Of a DNA stretch of 64,000 bases, positions 17,220 to 26,865 are shown in pieces. Position 1 is the first letter of the stretch. The number at the start of each line of letters is the position of its first letter. The notes under the pieces are model-generated. The model had not been told where the DNA came from. It saw nothing but the letters and a program-made list of their open reading frames with translations, and made no database searches. This stretch comes from Lewinellaceae bacterium (GTDB taxonomy: Bacteria > Bacteroidota > Bacteroidia > Chitinophagales > Saprospiraceae). The stretch spans positions 777,293 to 841,292 of the forward strand of contig JACJYQ010000001.1 in NCBI GenBank assembly GCA_020636025.1, in the 5' to 3' direction. The position numbers and the translations under genes were made by a program.

Positions 17220-20200
17220 TTACATGCCAAAATGTAACAAACTCGTAGCTTGTTTACCTTTTTCATCAACGAGATTTACTAAATAAATTCCTGTTGGCCA
17301 ATCTCCTGTTTTGATTTCCCAGGAGTTGGACCCTGACTTAACGGCTTGTTTGCCACTCCATACAACCTGGCCAAATTGATTATAAACACTTAAGTTTACA
17401 TAACTTTCCGCTCTGCTATTTGAGTCAAACTGAACTGTAAAATCACCAGAAGTCGGATTTGGGAAAAGCTTCAAACTGATGGCATTTACCTCATCGGATT
17501 TGGTTGCCGCAAGATTTTGAACAGTTGATTTTGCTGGTACTAGTTCATAAGCTCTGGTTTCATATATGCCACTTGAACGGTCATCTGCTCCCTCACCAAT
17601 AACTCCAGCCCCTGTTTTATATGCCATCTTACTATCAATTTGCTCGGCTTCACAAGTATATTTAGCTAACAACACCTGAACCTGACCTGTAAATCCCGCT
17701 TGCCACACCAGTTTAGGCGCAGTACCGCAATCATCGTCTGTGTGTGCAATCACAGTTCCATCTAAAAGTCGTAGGTAAATTTCACCATCAAAATTAAGTA
17801 TACCTCCATGGCCCGCGCAGAATGAAAAAGTATATGTGGTACCGGCATTAACATTGAAGACACTATAGTCCCCACCCCACATTTGCGTAACATATTGCCA
17901 GGACGCAATTGGAAACAAATCATCAAAAGGCCATTGAGAGCCGCCTTGGCAATCAGGAGCAAATCCTGCTGTGAATGTATAAGCATCTGAGGGTAAGCTT
18001 TCAAGATTATTTGAGCAGGTGGCTATCACCCTCCACGTATAATCAAAATTAGCCCATAGACCATACAATGATAAAAATGTATTGAAAATAGGTGGTCCAC
18101 CAAGGTCTTGCCATAAACCATTGCTGGAATTAAAAAATTGAATTTTATAACTAACAGCTCCAGGCACTGACGACCAGGAAAGCAGGCAGGTATTTTGGGT
18201 TAGGTTGCTGACCAAAAGGTCAGTTGGAGGGTCACAGGTGATATCATCTGTAACAAATGGCACACCATCTGCCCATGCACTCATGTACCCATTTGAACAA
18301 TTTGCTCTCAGCCTCCACTCATATACTGTATTAGGTAAAAAGCCATATATAAATATAGAAGTTCCGGTAATAATGGCAGGATCAGTGTCTATCCAGGGGC
18401 CAGTTGGGAAAACCCGTGTTTGTAATTGATAACTTACCGCTCCTGGAACCGGGTCCCATGTTGCGATAACGGAAGTTTGAGTTATGTCTGATGTGTTCAA
18501 ATAATCTGGAGTTTCACATTGAGGGGGATCCAAAGTGGTAAATGTCGCCAGGCCAGACCAGTCGCTTGTCAATCCATTGGCACAATTACTTCTGACTCGC
18601 CATTCATAAGAAGTGCCTGCCAAATAACTGCTTGCTGTATAAGTGACGCTATTCGCATTGAATATATTGGACCATTGTCCATTTGGCAACGTTCTATATT
18701 GGAATGAATAGCTACCGGCGCCACTTACAGCATCCCATCTGAATGTTGCAGAGGTTTGGGTGATATTACTGGTTTTTAATCCTGTTGGCACATTGCAAAC
18801 CCCGCTGCTAACCCCGGATTGAACAATAGTTCCAGTAGCTGTCAATGAACCTGTACCACTAACCGTAATAGTGGCTGTGCGCGCTGAAGGACTTGTATTT
18901 GCTGTGAAGCTGACCTGCACCTGTCCGTTGCCATTGCCTGAGGCAGGTGAAAACGTTACCCAATTAGCGTTGTCAGATACTGTCCAACTCACATTAGATG
19001 ACACATCAAAGGTTGCGTTCCCGGCGTTTGGTGCAACTGATTTGCTTGTGGGAGAAATTGTGAGATAATCACTTTGTTGAGAAGCTGAATAAAAATCAGA
19101 TTCCCATACACCACGCCCAAAAGTTCCAGCAGTGATTTTACCTGAGGAGGCTTTACATTCCAACTCTCTCACTATTAACACTGGAAGGTTGTTGTTAAAA
19201 GCTATCCATTGTGGCAGGTTAGGATCTTTGTAGTACACACCAATATCGGTTCCAACGTAAACGGCATCATTTGCACCAGGCTGGACTACTACGCAATTAG
19301 TAGAAACATTAGGCAGGTTCCCGGTTATGTTTGTCCAGTTACTCCCCCCATTGGTACTTCTAAAAATTTTGTTGTTGGAAACCAGTCCGGAAAGAGTGAC
19401 ATAAACCTTGTTGGGATCAACCGGATCTACTGTGATATAGCTAATGTCTGCACCTGAAGTTGGCAAACCTGAAGTGATGTTGGACCAGCTTCCTCCCCCA
19501 TTTGTGGTTTTCCAAATACTTGTTAATGTGGAAACATAAATTACACTGCTATTTGATGGTGCGATTGCCAGGCTTGTTAAATTACTGGATGTCAGGTTAT
19601 TAGAAATTTTGAACCAAGAATTACCCTGATTTGTACTTTTCCAAACATCTTTATACCCTGCAATTAGGACGGAAGGGTTACCTGGATCCATAGCCCAAGG
19701 TGTCAGCCAATCACCAACTTGACCAGTAGGTTTGATTACCTGCCAGGTCACGCCACCATTAGTTGAACGTCTCAAATCACCTTCAATTCGTGAACAATAA
19801 ATTATATTTGGATTAGAGGGATGAAAAAAGTTATCAGCCCCATCACCTGTTTTTTCTATTTCTATCCAGGCTCCGGAATTATTTTTCAACTTTGTCGAGT
19901 TGTCTTGTAAGCCAATTATTACCTTGTTGTCAAAAGAAGAAACTCCAATTCGATAAATCTGGCTTATGACCATTGAATTGCTTAGATCTATCCAGGAGTT
20001 ACCTCCGTTTGTCGACTTATAAATTCCGCCGTCATTTCCCTGAAACAATGTGTTGTTGTTTTGCCAAATCAAACAATGCTTGTCTGCATGGACAACAGGC
20101 ACCCCGATTGGGCTGTCTATCCAATGGTTTGCCAGGCTCCAGTTTGAACCTCCATTTGTACTTCTCCACAAATTAACAGCCCCGATGAAAATATCATTTA

Positions 20201-21347
20201 TATTGGAAGGCGATACGGCTATGCACAAGTCATAATACCCCTGACCAGCACCACCGTTTGGTCCTCCATTTGGATCGCCATTTAGTAAATTTATCGGGCC
20301 AAAATATTTAAGCCCAAACGTACTTCCGCTGTTAAAAGATGTATAGAAACCGTTAAAACGGCCATCTGAATCACTACTGACCAAGGCGATGAAGGAACTG
20401 TTGGCTGGAGAGACAGCAATTTGAATCCGATATGAGGATGGAACTGATCCGATCAGGGTCCAGTTAACGCCTGCGTCTGTTGAGCGATAAAATGAACTAC
20501 TTGAAACTGCGTATACTACAGATGAAGACCCTGGCTTAAATTTAAGATCGGTAAATCTGAAGCCATTCTGAATCTTTGTCCAACTGCCTCCACTATTTGT
20601 ACTTCTGTATATTCCGTCCGATGCAGCAACCAAAATTATGGCGTGATTAACCGGGTGAATGACCACCTCGAATATCCTAGAAGAGGGGATATTTCCTGTT
20701 GGGGCCCAGGTTACTCCGCCATCTGTAGATTTCATTATGCCAACTGATTGGGTAACCAAAGCATCTTTGTCGCCTGTTGCCATATACATGATATTAGGCG
20801 CTGAAGGATCAATGGCAATAGAAGAAACACCCAAAGCCATAACGGATACCAGGTTGTCTGTATTAGTCGACCAAGTCGATCCGCCATTGGTTGATTTCCA
20901 CAATCCCCCGGCTGGTGTTCCTGCCCAGATAATATTAGAATTTGTTGGGTGAAAAGCGATGCAATTGATTCTTCCAACGCCATTATAACCACCGGGAGAA
21001 CTATTTGGTCCTAAGCTGGTCCAATTTGCCGTTTGCTGCATAGTTCTTTTATTTGCCGTTTGCCCCGCCATGAACTTATTGTATTCCCGTTCATTATGGG
21101 AGGCATCGGGGAAAGTACCATCTGGATATACACGCGATTTCCAGAATTCTTCCCAGCGTTTAAAAACACCATATCCATTTCCTTTTGGTGGAATTTCACC
21201 ACCCCAGGAATCTAGTTTATTCTGGCGAATTTTGAAGTAGTTTAAAGGTTCATTGTCAATCCCGGTAGCTACATTTTTTTGTGCAAGGTTTGGGGTCAGC
21301 CAAGTTACCAGAAAAAACAAACTTAAAATGCAGGTTCTTCTTGTCAT
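17220..21347 (-). CDS. Giant secreted BNR/BACON/FN3 protein with T9SS sorting domain
   Basis: The protein has 1375 residues with a signal peptide (about 1-22). Residues about 95-745 contain many BNR/sortilin-like repeats of the type STNGGSTWSTN, STDGGVTWAPT and STNQGNSWFKIS, forming one or two beta-propellers. A BACON domain follows (YLTISPTSKSVAPNAGNATF to about 845). Three fibronectin type III modules start CNVPTGLKTSNITQTSATF, CETPDYLNTSDITQTSV and CDPPTDLLVSNLTQNTC. A T9SS type A sorting domain closes it (LKLFPNPTSGDFTVQF, WPTGIYLVNLVDEKG). Such proteins are exposed on the surface and bind carbohydrate or protein. It probably shares a transcript with the upstream PKD protein, 36 bases away. 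Confidence 0.85.
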   Translation of the reverse strand: MTRRTCILSLFFLVTWLTPNLAQKNVATGIDNEPLNYFKIRQNKLDSWGGEIPPKGNGYGVFKRWEEFWKSRVYPDGTFPDASHNEREYNKFMAGQTANKRTMQQTANWTSLGPNSSPGGYNGVGRINCIAFHPTNSNIIWAGTPAGGLWKSTNGGSTWSTNTDNLVSVMALGVSSIAIDPSAPNIMYMATGDKDALVTQSVGIMKSTDGGVTWAPTGNIPSSRIFEVVIHPVNHAIILVAASDGIYRSTNSGGSWTKIQNGFRFTDLKFKPGSSSVVYAVSSSSFYRSTDAGVNWTLIGSVPSSYRIQIAVSPANSSFIALVSSDSDGRFNGFYTSFNSGSTFGLKYFGPINLLNGDPNGGPNGGAGQGYYDLCIAVSPSNINDIFIGAVNLWRSTNGGSNWSLANHWIDSPIGVPVVHADKHCLIWQNNNTLFQGNDGGIYKSTNGGNSWIDLSNSMVISQIYRIGVSSFDNKVIIGLQDNSTKLKNNSGAWIEIEKTGDGADNFFHPSNPNIIYCSRIEGDLRRSTNGGVTWQVIKPTGQVGDWLTPWAMDPGNPSVLIAGYKDVWKSTNQGNSWFKISNNLTSSNLTSLAIAPSNSSVIYVSTLTSIWKTTNGGGSWSNITSGLPTSGADISYITVDPVDPNKVYVTLSGLVSNNKIFRSTNGGSNWTNITGNLPNVSTNCVVVQPGANDAVYVGTDIGVYYKDPNLPQWIAFNNNLPVLIVRELECKASSGKITAGTFGRGVWESDFYSASQQSDYLTISPTSKSVAPNAGNATFDVSSNVSWTVSDNANWVTFSPASGNGNGQVQVSFTANTSPSARTATITVSGTGSLTATGTIVQSGVSSGVCNVPTGLKTSNITQTSATFRWDAVSGAGSYSFQYRTLPNGQWSNIFNANSVTYTASSYLAGTSYEWRVRSNCANGLTSDWSGLATFTTLDPPQCETPDYLNTSDITQTSVIATWDPVPGAVSYQLQTRVFPTGPWIDTDPAIITGTSIFIYGFLPNTVYEWRLRANCSNGYMSAWADGVPFVTDDITCDPPTDLLVSNLTQNTCLLSWSSVPGAVSYKIQFFNSSNGLWQDLGGPPIFNTFLSLYGLWANFDYTWRVIATCSNNLESLPSDAYTFTAGFAPDCQGGSQWPFDDLFPIASWQYVTQMWGGDYSVFNVNAGTTYTFSFCAGHGGILNFDGEIYLRLLDGTVIAHTDDDCGTAPKLVWQAGFTGQVQVLLAKYTCEAEQIDSKMAYKTGAGVIGEGADDRSSGIYETRAYELVPAKSTVQNLAATKSDEVNAISLKLFPNPTSGDFTVQFDSNSRAESYVNLSVYNQFGQVVWSGKQAVKSGSNSWEIKTGDWPTGIYLVNLVDEKGKQATSLLHFGM

Positions 21348-21383
21348 GATTGATGATCTTTTAATATTTGTATGAGGTTTGAT

Positions 21384-24300
21384 TTATTTTTTTTGAAATG
21401 GGGCTACTCTTCTATGGCTGTTATCTGATATGGATAACCAATAGATGCCGTTTGACAATTCACTGATATCCAAAGAGAAATTTGCATCATTTGCGATATC
21501 CTGTATTGGCAGATCCAGAACGAGTTTCCCTATTCCATCAAAAACCTGAATTTGTGCATTAGGCTCAAACGTCGACTTTAAGGATATATAAAGCAACCCA
21601 TTTGCTGGATTTGGAAATATGGCAAACGCCTCCTTTCTGTCAATTTCAAAAGTTGGAACAGCGCAATCCACTATAATTGTATCCGAGTAGGCCAATAATG
21701 GATGGGTACACATCATCGGATTTTGGGGTTCTACAGTACAATATACTTTACTACCATTCAAGGCATTAAACAATTGAAAGTTTGGCCCTGCCCATACAGC
21801 TGCTCCATTTAAATACCAGGTAATGTTATTAGTGGACCCTCCATTGGTAACCAGCGCATTGAAAGTGAGCGTTGGACCCGGGCAACCACTTAAACTAATG
21901 GTTGCAGACAAAGGATTGTCAACCACAGAGATTTCCAACTCTACAGGATTACCTGGGCAACCGGTCTGACTACTTCCAGTCACTTCATAAGTGAAATCTC
22001 CAGCCATATCCGTAATAATAGTAACCATAGATCCAGTTTCTGTAAGTAGAAATGGCCCCACCCATTGATAGGAGAATGCACCACTTGCAGTTAGAATGGC
22101 AGTATCTCCCAAACATATCAAATTGGGGTTATCGGTAACCATCGCTTCTGGCCCGACGCTTACATTTACCTGCGCACTGGCTTGAGATGTACACCCATTT
22201 GCTCCAGTACCGGTCACCGTATAGGTTATAGCACCGGATTTAGGTGGCACCGCTGTAACCATTGAACCTGTAGGGTTTGAAGGAAGCCCTGGACCGGACC
22301 AAGTATATTGACCACTAATGCCCGATGCGGTGAGACTGACCGGACTTCCAAGGCAAATGTTGGCCGGAGATATTAACAGATTAATATTGGGTACCGCCTT
22401 CACCAGGAGGTTTATAGTCTTGAGTTCCGAGTCACAACCATCAATTGACCCAATAACCGAATAGGTGTAATTACCAGGAGAAACAGGGTTTGCAGTCACT
22501 TCGGAACCTGTATTGGTACTCAGGCCCGGTCCAGTCCAGACGTATGTGTCTGCTCCATCTGCCGTCAATGTTGCACCTTGGCCCAGACAAATTTCATTTT
22601 GAGAAATTGACACATTCAAAATTGGAACTGGTTTCACTGTAATTTCAAAGCTTACAGGATCATCTGAACAGTTGCCCGTATTGCCAACAATTGTATAAAT
22701 GGCAGTACCGCTTGCCGTAGGTTTCACTGAAACAACAGAGCCGTTATTTCCACTTAATTCCGGTGGTCCCTGCCAAAAAAAGTTAGTAGCTCCAGTGGCT
22801 GTTAAAAACACCGATTCGCCTAAACAAATTTGGTCATCACCTACAACCTGGACATCCACAACGGAGACGAAAGCAGTGGCAAGTATTGTATCAATTCCAG
22901 CGGCATTACTCACAATCAAGGTAACATCATATTCTCCAGAAGTTGAATACACCACCTCCGGATTGGGTTCGCTGGAAACCCCGGGAATACCTCCAGGAAA
23001 AAACCACGACCAGCTATCCGGAAAATTTTGAGATTGATCCGAAAACCGTACTGTATCTTTTCCAACCCGCACACAAGTAGTTGAAGTAGTAAAATTGGCA
23101 ATTGGCACGGCTTCATCAACCACATTGATGGTTGTTGTGTGGGTAGCACTTGAACAATTCCCAAAAGCCGTCAGCTCAACTGTATATATCCCAGGATTTG
23201 TATAAACTATGTTTTGTGGATCAGAGTCGGTAGAATTATTAGGGGTTGCCCCCTGAAAACTCCAGGTAAAAGAATTGGCATTTTCAGATTCGTTTGTAAA
23301 ATTAACCGATAAAGGTGCGAGACCTGATATTGGGTTCGCTGTAAATCCGGCTACGGTGGGTCCTGAGTCAACGATAATCGTCAGTGACTGAGTATCCCTT
23401 TCTCCTCCTGAACCTATAGCAATCAGCGACACTGAATATAGGCCAGATGAGTTGAAGACAACATTTGAAGGACTTATCTCAGTTGAGCCAGCAGGAACAC
23501 CTCCCTGGAATGACCATATATATGATGCGGCATTAACTGAATTATTGGCAAAATCAACTGATAATGGCGCAATGCCACATGTTGTGCTTGGCATAAATGA
23601 CGCCAGAGGTAGAGTTGTCTGGTTGACGGTAACTTCTATAGATTTAGTAGATGTGCACGCGCCTTTTGTAGCAGTTAAAACAACAGTATAGGTACCTGGC
23701 AATCCAAATACAATGTTTGAAGGACTTAATTCGGTTGATGTTGATGGTATTGCACCTGGAAAGTTCCAATGAACAGAGGTGGTGTTTTGAGACAGGTTGA
23801 TAAAATCTACAGCCAGAGGGGCATCACCAATAACCGGGTTGGCTGAAAAATCGGCAATTGGTTTGGAGTTATCACAAGTATAATTCGCACTCCAACCAGC
23901 ACTAGTAAATGAACCATCTGTTTCAAACAAAATAAATAAATGTCCGCTTGTTCCAATGAGTGTACTTGGAAGGTTATTTCCACTAAATACTCCGAGGAGC
24001 ACCCCAAATGTATCTACGCCATCAAATACTCGTAGTTTATCAAAATTCAACTCAGTCTCAAATTCTGTAAAGTTAAGTGATATCTCACAAGCATCAATAG
24101 GACTGATTGTCCAAGAACAGGATAGTTCATTGGAATAATTGTCAAATCCGCTTCCATCAGAAATTGTACCGCTACAATCAGTTAGGGTAAAACCACCATT
24201 ACAAGTAGGTTGGTCTGGCACGCAGGAAACATTTAGTTCGTAGTTACCAGCTTCGGTACCCGAGCCAGTTATGTAAATAAAATATTCTTCACCATCAATT

Positions 24301-26108
24301 GCATAGATAGAAAGTTGTGCTTTGTTTGCATTTGGCACACATCCACCCTCATCTGAACCTGCAATACAAATAAGGTTGGAGCACGATCCCGTATACACGG
24401 CAATTTTGGTGTCAAAATCTGTACTAGCATTGCATGTTGACAACATAACCTCCCCGCCAGTTCCAAACAATCTAAACCAATTCCCACCGGCAGAATTATA
24501 GGAGCCAAAGCAATCTGGTGTTTCTTGTGGGTTCCCAATTGTATTTCCTGAATAGGATTCGCCGCAAAAAATTTGAGTAGCACTCTCACATGGATAATTG
24601 GGGCCACTGCCTAGCGGGACTATTTCCGCAATCCAGTTTCCAAGTGTACTGTTTATCCCAAAAGGACCAAATGCCCAACATGATGGCAAGTCATTCCTTT
24701 TTCTGCAAACAGAGGTAAAGCCCGCCCAGGTTTTAGGGTTTCCGATCGGCAATGTATTTGCCGATTCACCTTCCCTTACCGTAATTGGCAAGGACGATAA
24801 ATAATCCTTATCAACAGACAGCACACTAAATTCTGGGTAGGTGCTTGCGTTGCTACGGCAGAATCCAATAACTAGACTCGAAATGCTGCTGCCTTCAAAT
24901 GTAAAGGGTATAATTGAAGGGTAAGCATAGGTAGTATTGGCAACCCCGATTTTTTGGAAGGAGTTTACACTACCTGAAACACTTAATTGGCCTAATCGTA
25001 TACAATTGGAGCCATCATTCAACTTGTCGTGGTGAACGTAATACACAGTATCATTAAACATGAAGGCATCTTGCACCTGGCAATCTCCAACTGACAATAA
25101 GGTTCCGGAGCCGGGTTGAGCAGCATTTGAACCAGGTTGATAGGTAGAAACTGCAAATGAATAGGTAAAAACATCGAAGTCAGGTGTGCCACAGTCTCCG
25201 GTAAACTCAATCAGCTTAATAGTATCACCGCCTGCCAGAGAGCTGGCGATCATCCATCTGCTGGCAATTCCAGTCTCCTCGTATTGGATTGGTGACACTC
25301 CCCAAATTTCTTCTCCAGGTTCATTGATAAAGTCCCATACAAAGCAATAGTTTAGGTTTTGTCCCATGTAACCAACATATTTATCAAATAACAAAACAAC
25401 TGATTCAGAAAAGACATTGTTGGTATCTCTCAGTATGCCAGAGACCATTAACTCGTTATCCGTTATGCTGAAATCAACTTTATCAAACCATGCATCAGAT
25501 CTGTCAGCTACATCATCAAAACTGTATACCCACCACCCATCTCCAGGATCTTCACTGAATGAAAAACTGACTATCAAATGGGAGGAATCTTTCGAAGTGC
25601 CACTAAGATTCACCATCACAAATTTCCTTTCCTCCGGATCAAATGATACTCTTGTTTGCCAAATGGATTCAGAAAGATTCAGAAAGGCGAAAAAATCATT
25701 TAGGCTTTCTGATTGCAACGCAACCCCACCATTTTCATCATAATAACTAATGGTACTATTTACGGTAGAGACAATCCAACCTGAATCAGAAATAGCCATT
25801 GAGTTGTCAGTTGAACCAGTTGAACTTCCAAGATTACCTTCAAAACTTGTTCGAACCTCTGGTGATGAAGGGATGTTTGAAGAATTAACTGACTCATTTT
25901 CTGGGGCATTTCCACTTTTCACATTCGAACTTAAAGCAATAATTGGTTTATAAAATACCGGCTTAACAGGGTTGGCATTTGCTTTTACTTGTATTTCACT
26001 GTTGTGAGACAAGTGAAATTGCTTTTCAATGGCATCTATTTGCCCAGATAAACTGCCTGCGAAGAATGCAGTTAATATGAAAGAAAGTATTGATGAGGTT
26101 CTTTTCAT
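21384..26108 (-). CDS. Giant secreted CUB/PKD/Ig-like protein with T9SS sorting domain
   Basis: The protein has 1574 residues with a signal peptide (about 1-22). The N-terminal ~500 residues resemble propeller-like surface proteins. A disulfide-rich pre-peptidase-like segment follows (CESATQIFCGESYSGNT). A CUB domain comes next (CNGGFTLTDCSGTISDGSG to FTSAGWSANYTC). At least four PKD domains follow (ADFSANPVIGDAPLAVDF, FMPSTTCGIAPLSVDF, FTANPISGLAPLSVNF), then about five Ig-like repeats (ICLGxxxxLTASGA, YTWSGPGL), and a T9SS type A domain (FAIFPNPANGLLYISLKS, ELSNGIYWLSI). The architecture is that of an adhesin or matrix protein. Substrate and partners are unknown. Confidence 0.85.
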   Translation of the reverse strand: MKRTSSILSFILTAFFAGSLSGQIDAIEKQFHLSHNSEIQVKANANPVKPVFYKPIIALSSNVKSGNAPENESVNSSNIPSSPEVRTSFEGNLGSSTGSTDNSMAISDSGWIVSTVNSTISYYDENGGVALQSESLNDFFAFLNLSESIWQTRVSFDPEERKFVMVNLSGTSKDSSHLIVSFSFSEDPGDGWWVYSFDDVADRSDAWFDKVDFSITDNELMVSGILRDTNNVFSESVVLLFDKYVGYMGQNLNYCFVWDFINEPGEEIWGVSPIQYEETGIASRWMIASSLAGGDTIKLIEFTGDCGTPDFDVFTYSFAVSTYQPGSNAAQPGSGTLLSVGDCQVQDAFMFNDTVYYVHHDKLNDGSNCIRLGQLSVSGSVNSFQKIGVANTTYAYPSIIPFTFEGSSISSLVIGFCRSNASTYPEFSVLSVDKDYLSSLPITVREGESANTLPIGNPKTWAGFTSVCRKRNDLPSCWAFGPFGINSTLGNWIAEIVPLGSGPNYPCESATQIFCGESYSGNTIGNPQETPDCFGSYNSAGGNWFRLFGTGGEVMLSTCNASTDFDTKIAVYTGSCSNLICIAGSDEGGCVPNANKAQLSIYAIDGEEYFIYITGSGTEAGNYELNVSCVPDQPTCNGGFTLTDCSGTISDGSGFDNYSNELSCSWTISPIDACEISLNFTEFETELNFDKLRVFDGVDTFGVLLGVFSGNNLPSTLIGTSGHLFILFETDGSFTSAGWSANYTCDNSKPIADFSANPVIGDAPLAVDFINLSQNTTSVHWNFPGAIPSTSTELSPSNIVFGLPGTYTVVLTATKGACTSTKSIEVTVNQTTLPLASFMPSTTCGIAPLSVDFANNSVNAASYIWSFQGGVPAGSTEISPSNVVFNSSGLYSVSLIAIGSGGERDTQSLTIIVDSGPTVAGFTANPISGLAPLSVNFTNESENANSFTWSFQGATPNNSTDSDPQNIVYTNPGIYTVELTAFGNCSSATHTTTINVVDEAVPIANFTTSTTCVRVGKDTVRFSDQSQNFPDSWSWFFPGGIPGVSSEPNPEVVYSTSGEYDVTLIVSNAAGIDTILATAFVSVVDVQVVGDDQICLGESVFLTATGATNFFWQGPPELSGNNGSVVSVKPTASGTAIYTIVGNTGNCSDDPVSFEITVKPVPILNVSISQNEICLGQGATLTADGADTYVWTGPGLSTNTGSEVTANPVSPGNYTYSVIGSIDGCDSELKTINLLVKAVPNINLLISPANICLGSPVSLTASGISGQYTWSGPGLPSNPTGSMVTAVPPKSGAITYTVTGTGANGCTSQASAQVNVSVGPEAMVTDNPNLICLGDTAILTASGAFSYQWVGPFLLTETGSMVTIITDMAGDFTYEVTGSSQTGCPGNPVELEISVVDNPLSATISLSGCPGPTLTFNALVTNGGSTNNITWYLNGAAVWAGPNFQLFNALNGSKVYCTVEPQNPMMCTHPLLAYSDTIIVDCAVPTFEIDRKEAFAIFPNPANGLLYISLKSTFEPNAQIQVFDGIGKLVLDLPIQDIANDANFSLDISELSNGIYWLSISDNSHRRVAPFQKK

Positions 26109-26362
26109 AGTTTATTAAGAAGATGAATTAATTTTAAATAAGTAAGAGCATGTCTATCAGGCAAATTTAGAAGGCAATTCCAGAAAATTAATTTTTGCTA
26201 TATTAAATATTTAGTCCATTCAATATTAATCACAAAATCCAAAAAAAAATGCCCTAATATTTTAACAAGACTTTCACTTAGCCATCATATAACTTATTTG
26301 CCGCAATGCGTCTAATGGTAAGGAACACATCCATATTTTTTAACCAGACAAAATTCACAATC

Positions 26363-26659
26363 ATGAAAAAGATCCTTTTATCAATGGCCGTTATGGCCGG
26401 CGTGGCTGCATTTAGCCCAGTGATGGCTCAGCGAGCCAACCCTATCGACAAGGCTCAATACAAATATGAGCGACATCATCAGGAGTTTAAAGGCGAGCGT
26501 AACAAAGCTGCTCATCCTGGCAAACGCGGTAAAGCTTATCATAAGAAAGGCAAACATCACCGTCACGGTAAATTCGCTCATCAAAGACGGGCTGCTGCAA
26601 AAGGCAAGTGCCATAAGCCAGCTCCGAGAGGTACTTACCGCCGTGCACAAAAGCACTGA
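26363..26659 (+). CDS. Small secreted, highly basic His/Lys/Arg-rich protein
   Basis: The ATG at 26363 (MKKILLSMAVMAGVAAF) is chosen because it begins a clear signal peptide ending at SPVMAQ. The 98-residue precursor yields about 75 residues that are almost entirely Lys, Arg, His, Gly and Ala, with ten His and one Cys (HHQEFKGERNKAAHPGKRGK, KGKHHRHGKFAHQRR). No family is recognised. The composition would suit metal binding, polyanion binding or envelope packing. It is followed by a perfect terminator, so it forms its own transcript. Confidence 0.65.
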   Translation: MKKILLSMAVMAGVAAFSPVMAQRANPIDKAQYKYERHHQEFKGERNKAAHPGKRGKAYHKKGKHHRHGKFAHQRRAAAKGKCHKPAPRGTYRRAQKH

Positions 26660-26680
26660 CAATTAAGTGTACCTCAAATT

Positions 26681-26720
26681 AGTCCCGCATGCAAAACCCT
26701 CGCATGCGGGACTTTTTTTA
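26681..26720 (+). terminator. Rho-independent terminator
   Basis: AGTCCCGCATGC at 26681-26692 pairs with GCATGCGGGACT at 26702-26713, followed by a run of T. This 12-bp GC-rich stem closes the transcript of the small basic protein and insulates the sulfur cluster that begins to its right. Confidence 0.9.
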
Positions 26721-26761
26721 TTCGCGAAAAACTCGTTCGATGCACCAGGCAAATTGCTTTT

Positions 26762-26806
26762 CGTGACAATTATCACGGCTTACGGCATTGAATTCTCCGA
26801 CATTTG
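26762..26806 (+). promoter_or_regulatory. Crp/Fnr-type operator and promoter before the soxB-like gene
   Basis: CGTGACAATTATCACG at 26762-26777 is a CGTGA-N6-TCACG palindrome. The -7 motif GACATTTG ends at 26806, 44 bases after the operator start. The same operator and spacing recur before five other genes of the cluster, so activation by the neighbouring Crp/Fnr-family regulator is inferred. The operator centre is about 43 bases before the expected transcription start, a class II activator position. Confidence 0.75.
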
Positions 26807-26865
26807 TGACTGGCCCTTTTGTAAACCTTTATATTTATCACAAAAATCTTTGTAAAACCTGGCTT

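Noticed and set aside
17043..17237. Plus-strand frame of 64 codons
   Set aside because: It spans the perfect hairpin terminator of the T9SS gene and starts at a non-ATG codon in AT-rich DNA.
26381..26662. Minus-strand frame of 93 codons opposite the small basic protein
   Set aside because: The plus-strand gene has a signal peptide and a terminator; the other frame is a by-product of the Lys/His-rich codons.
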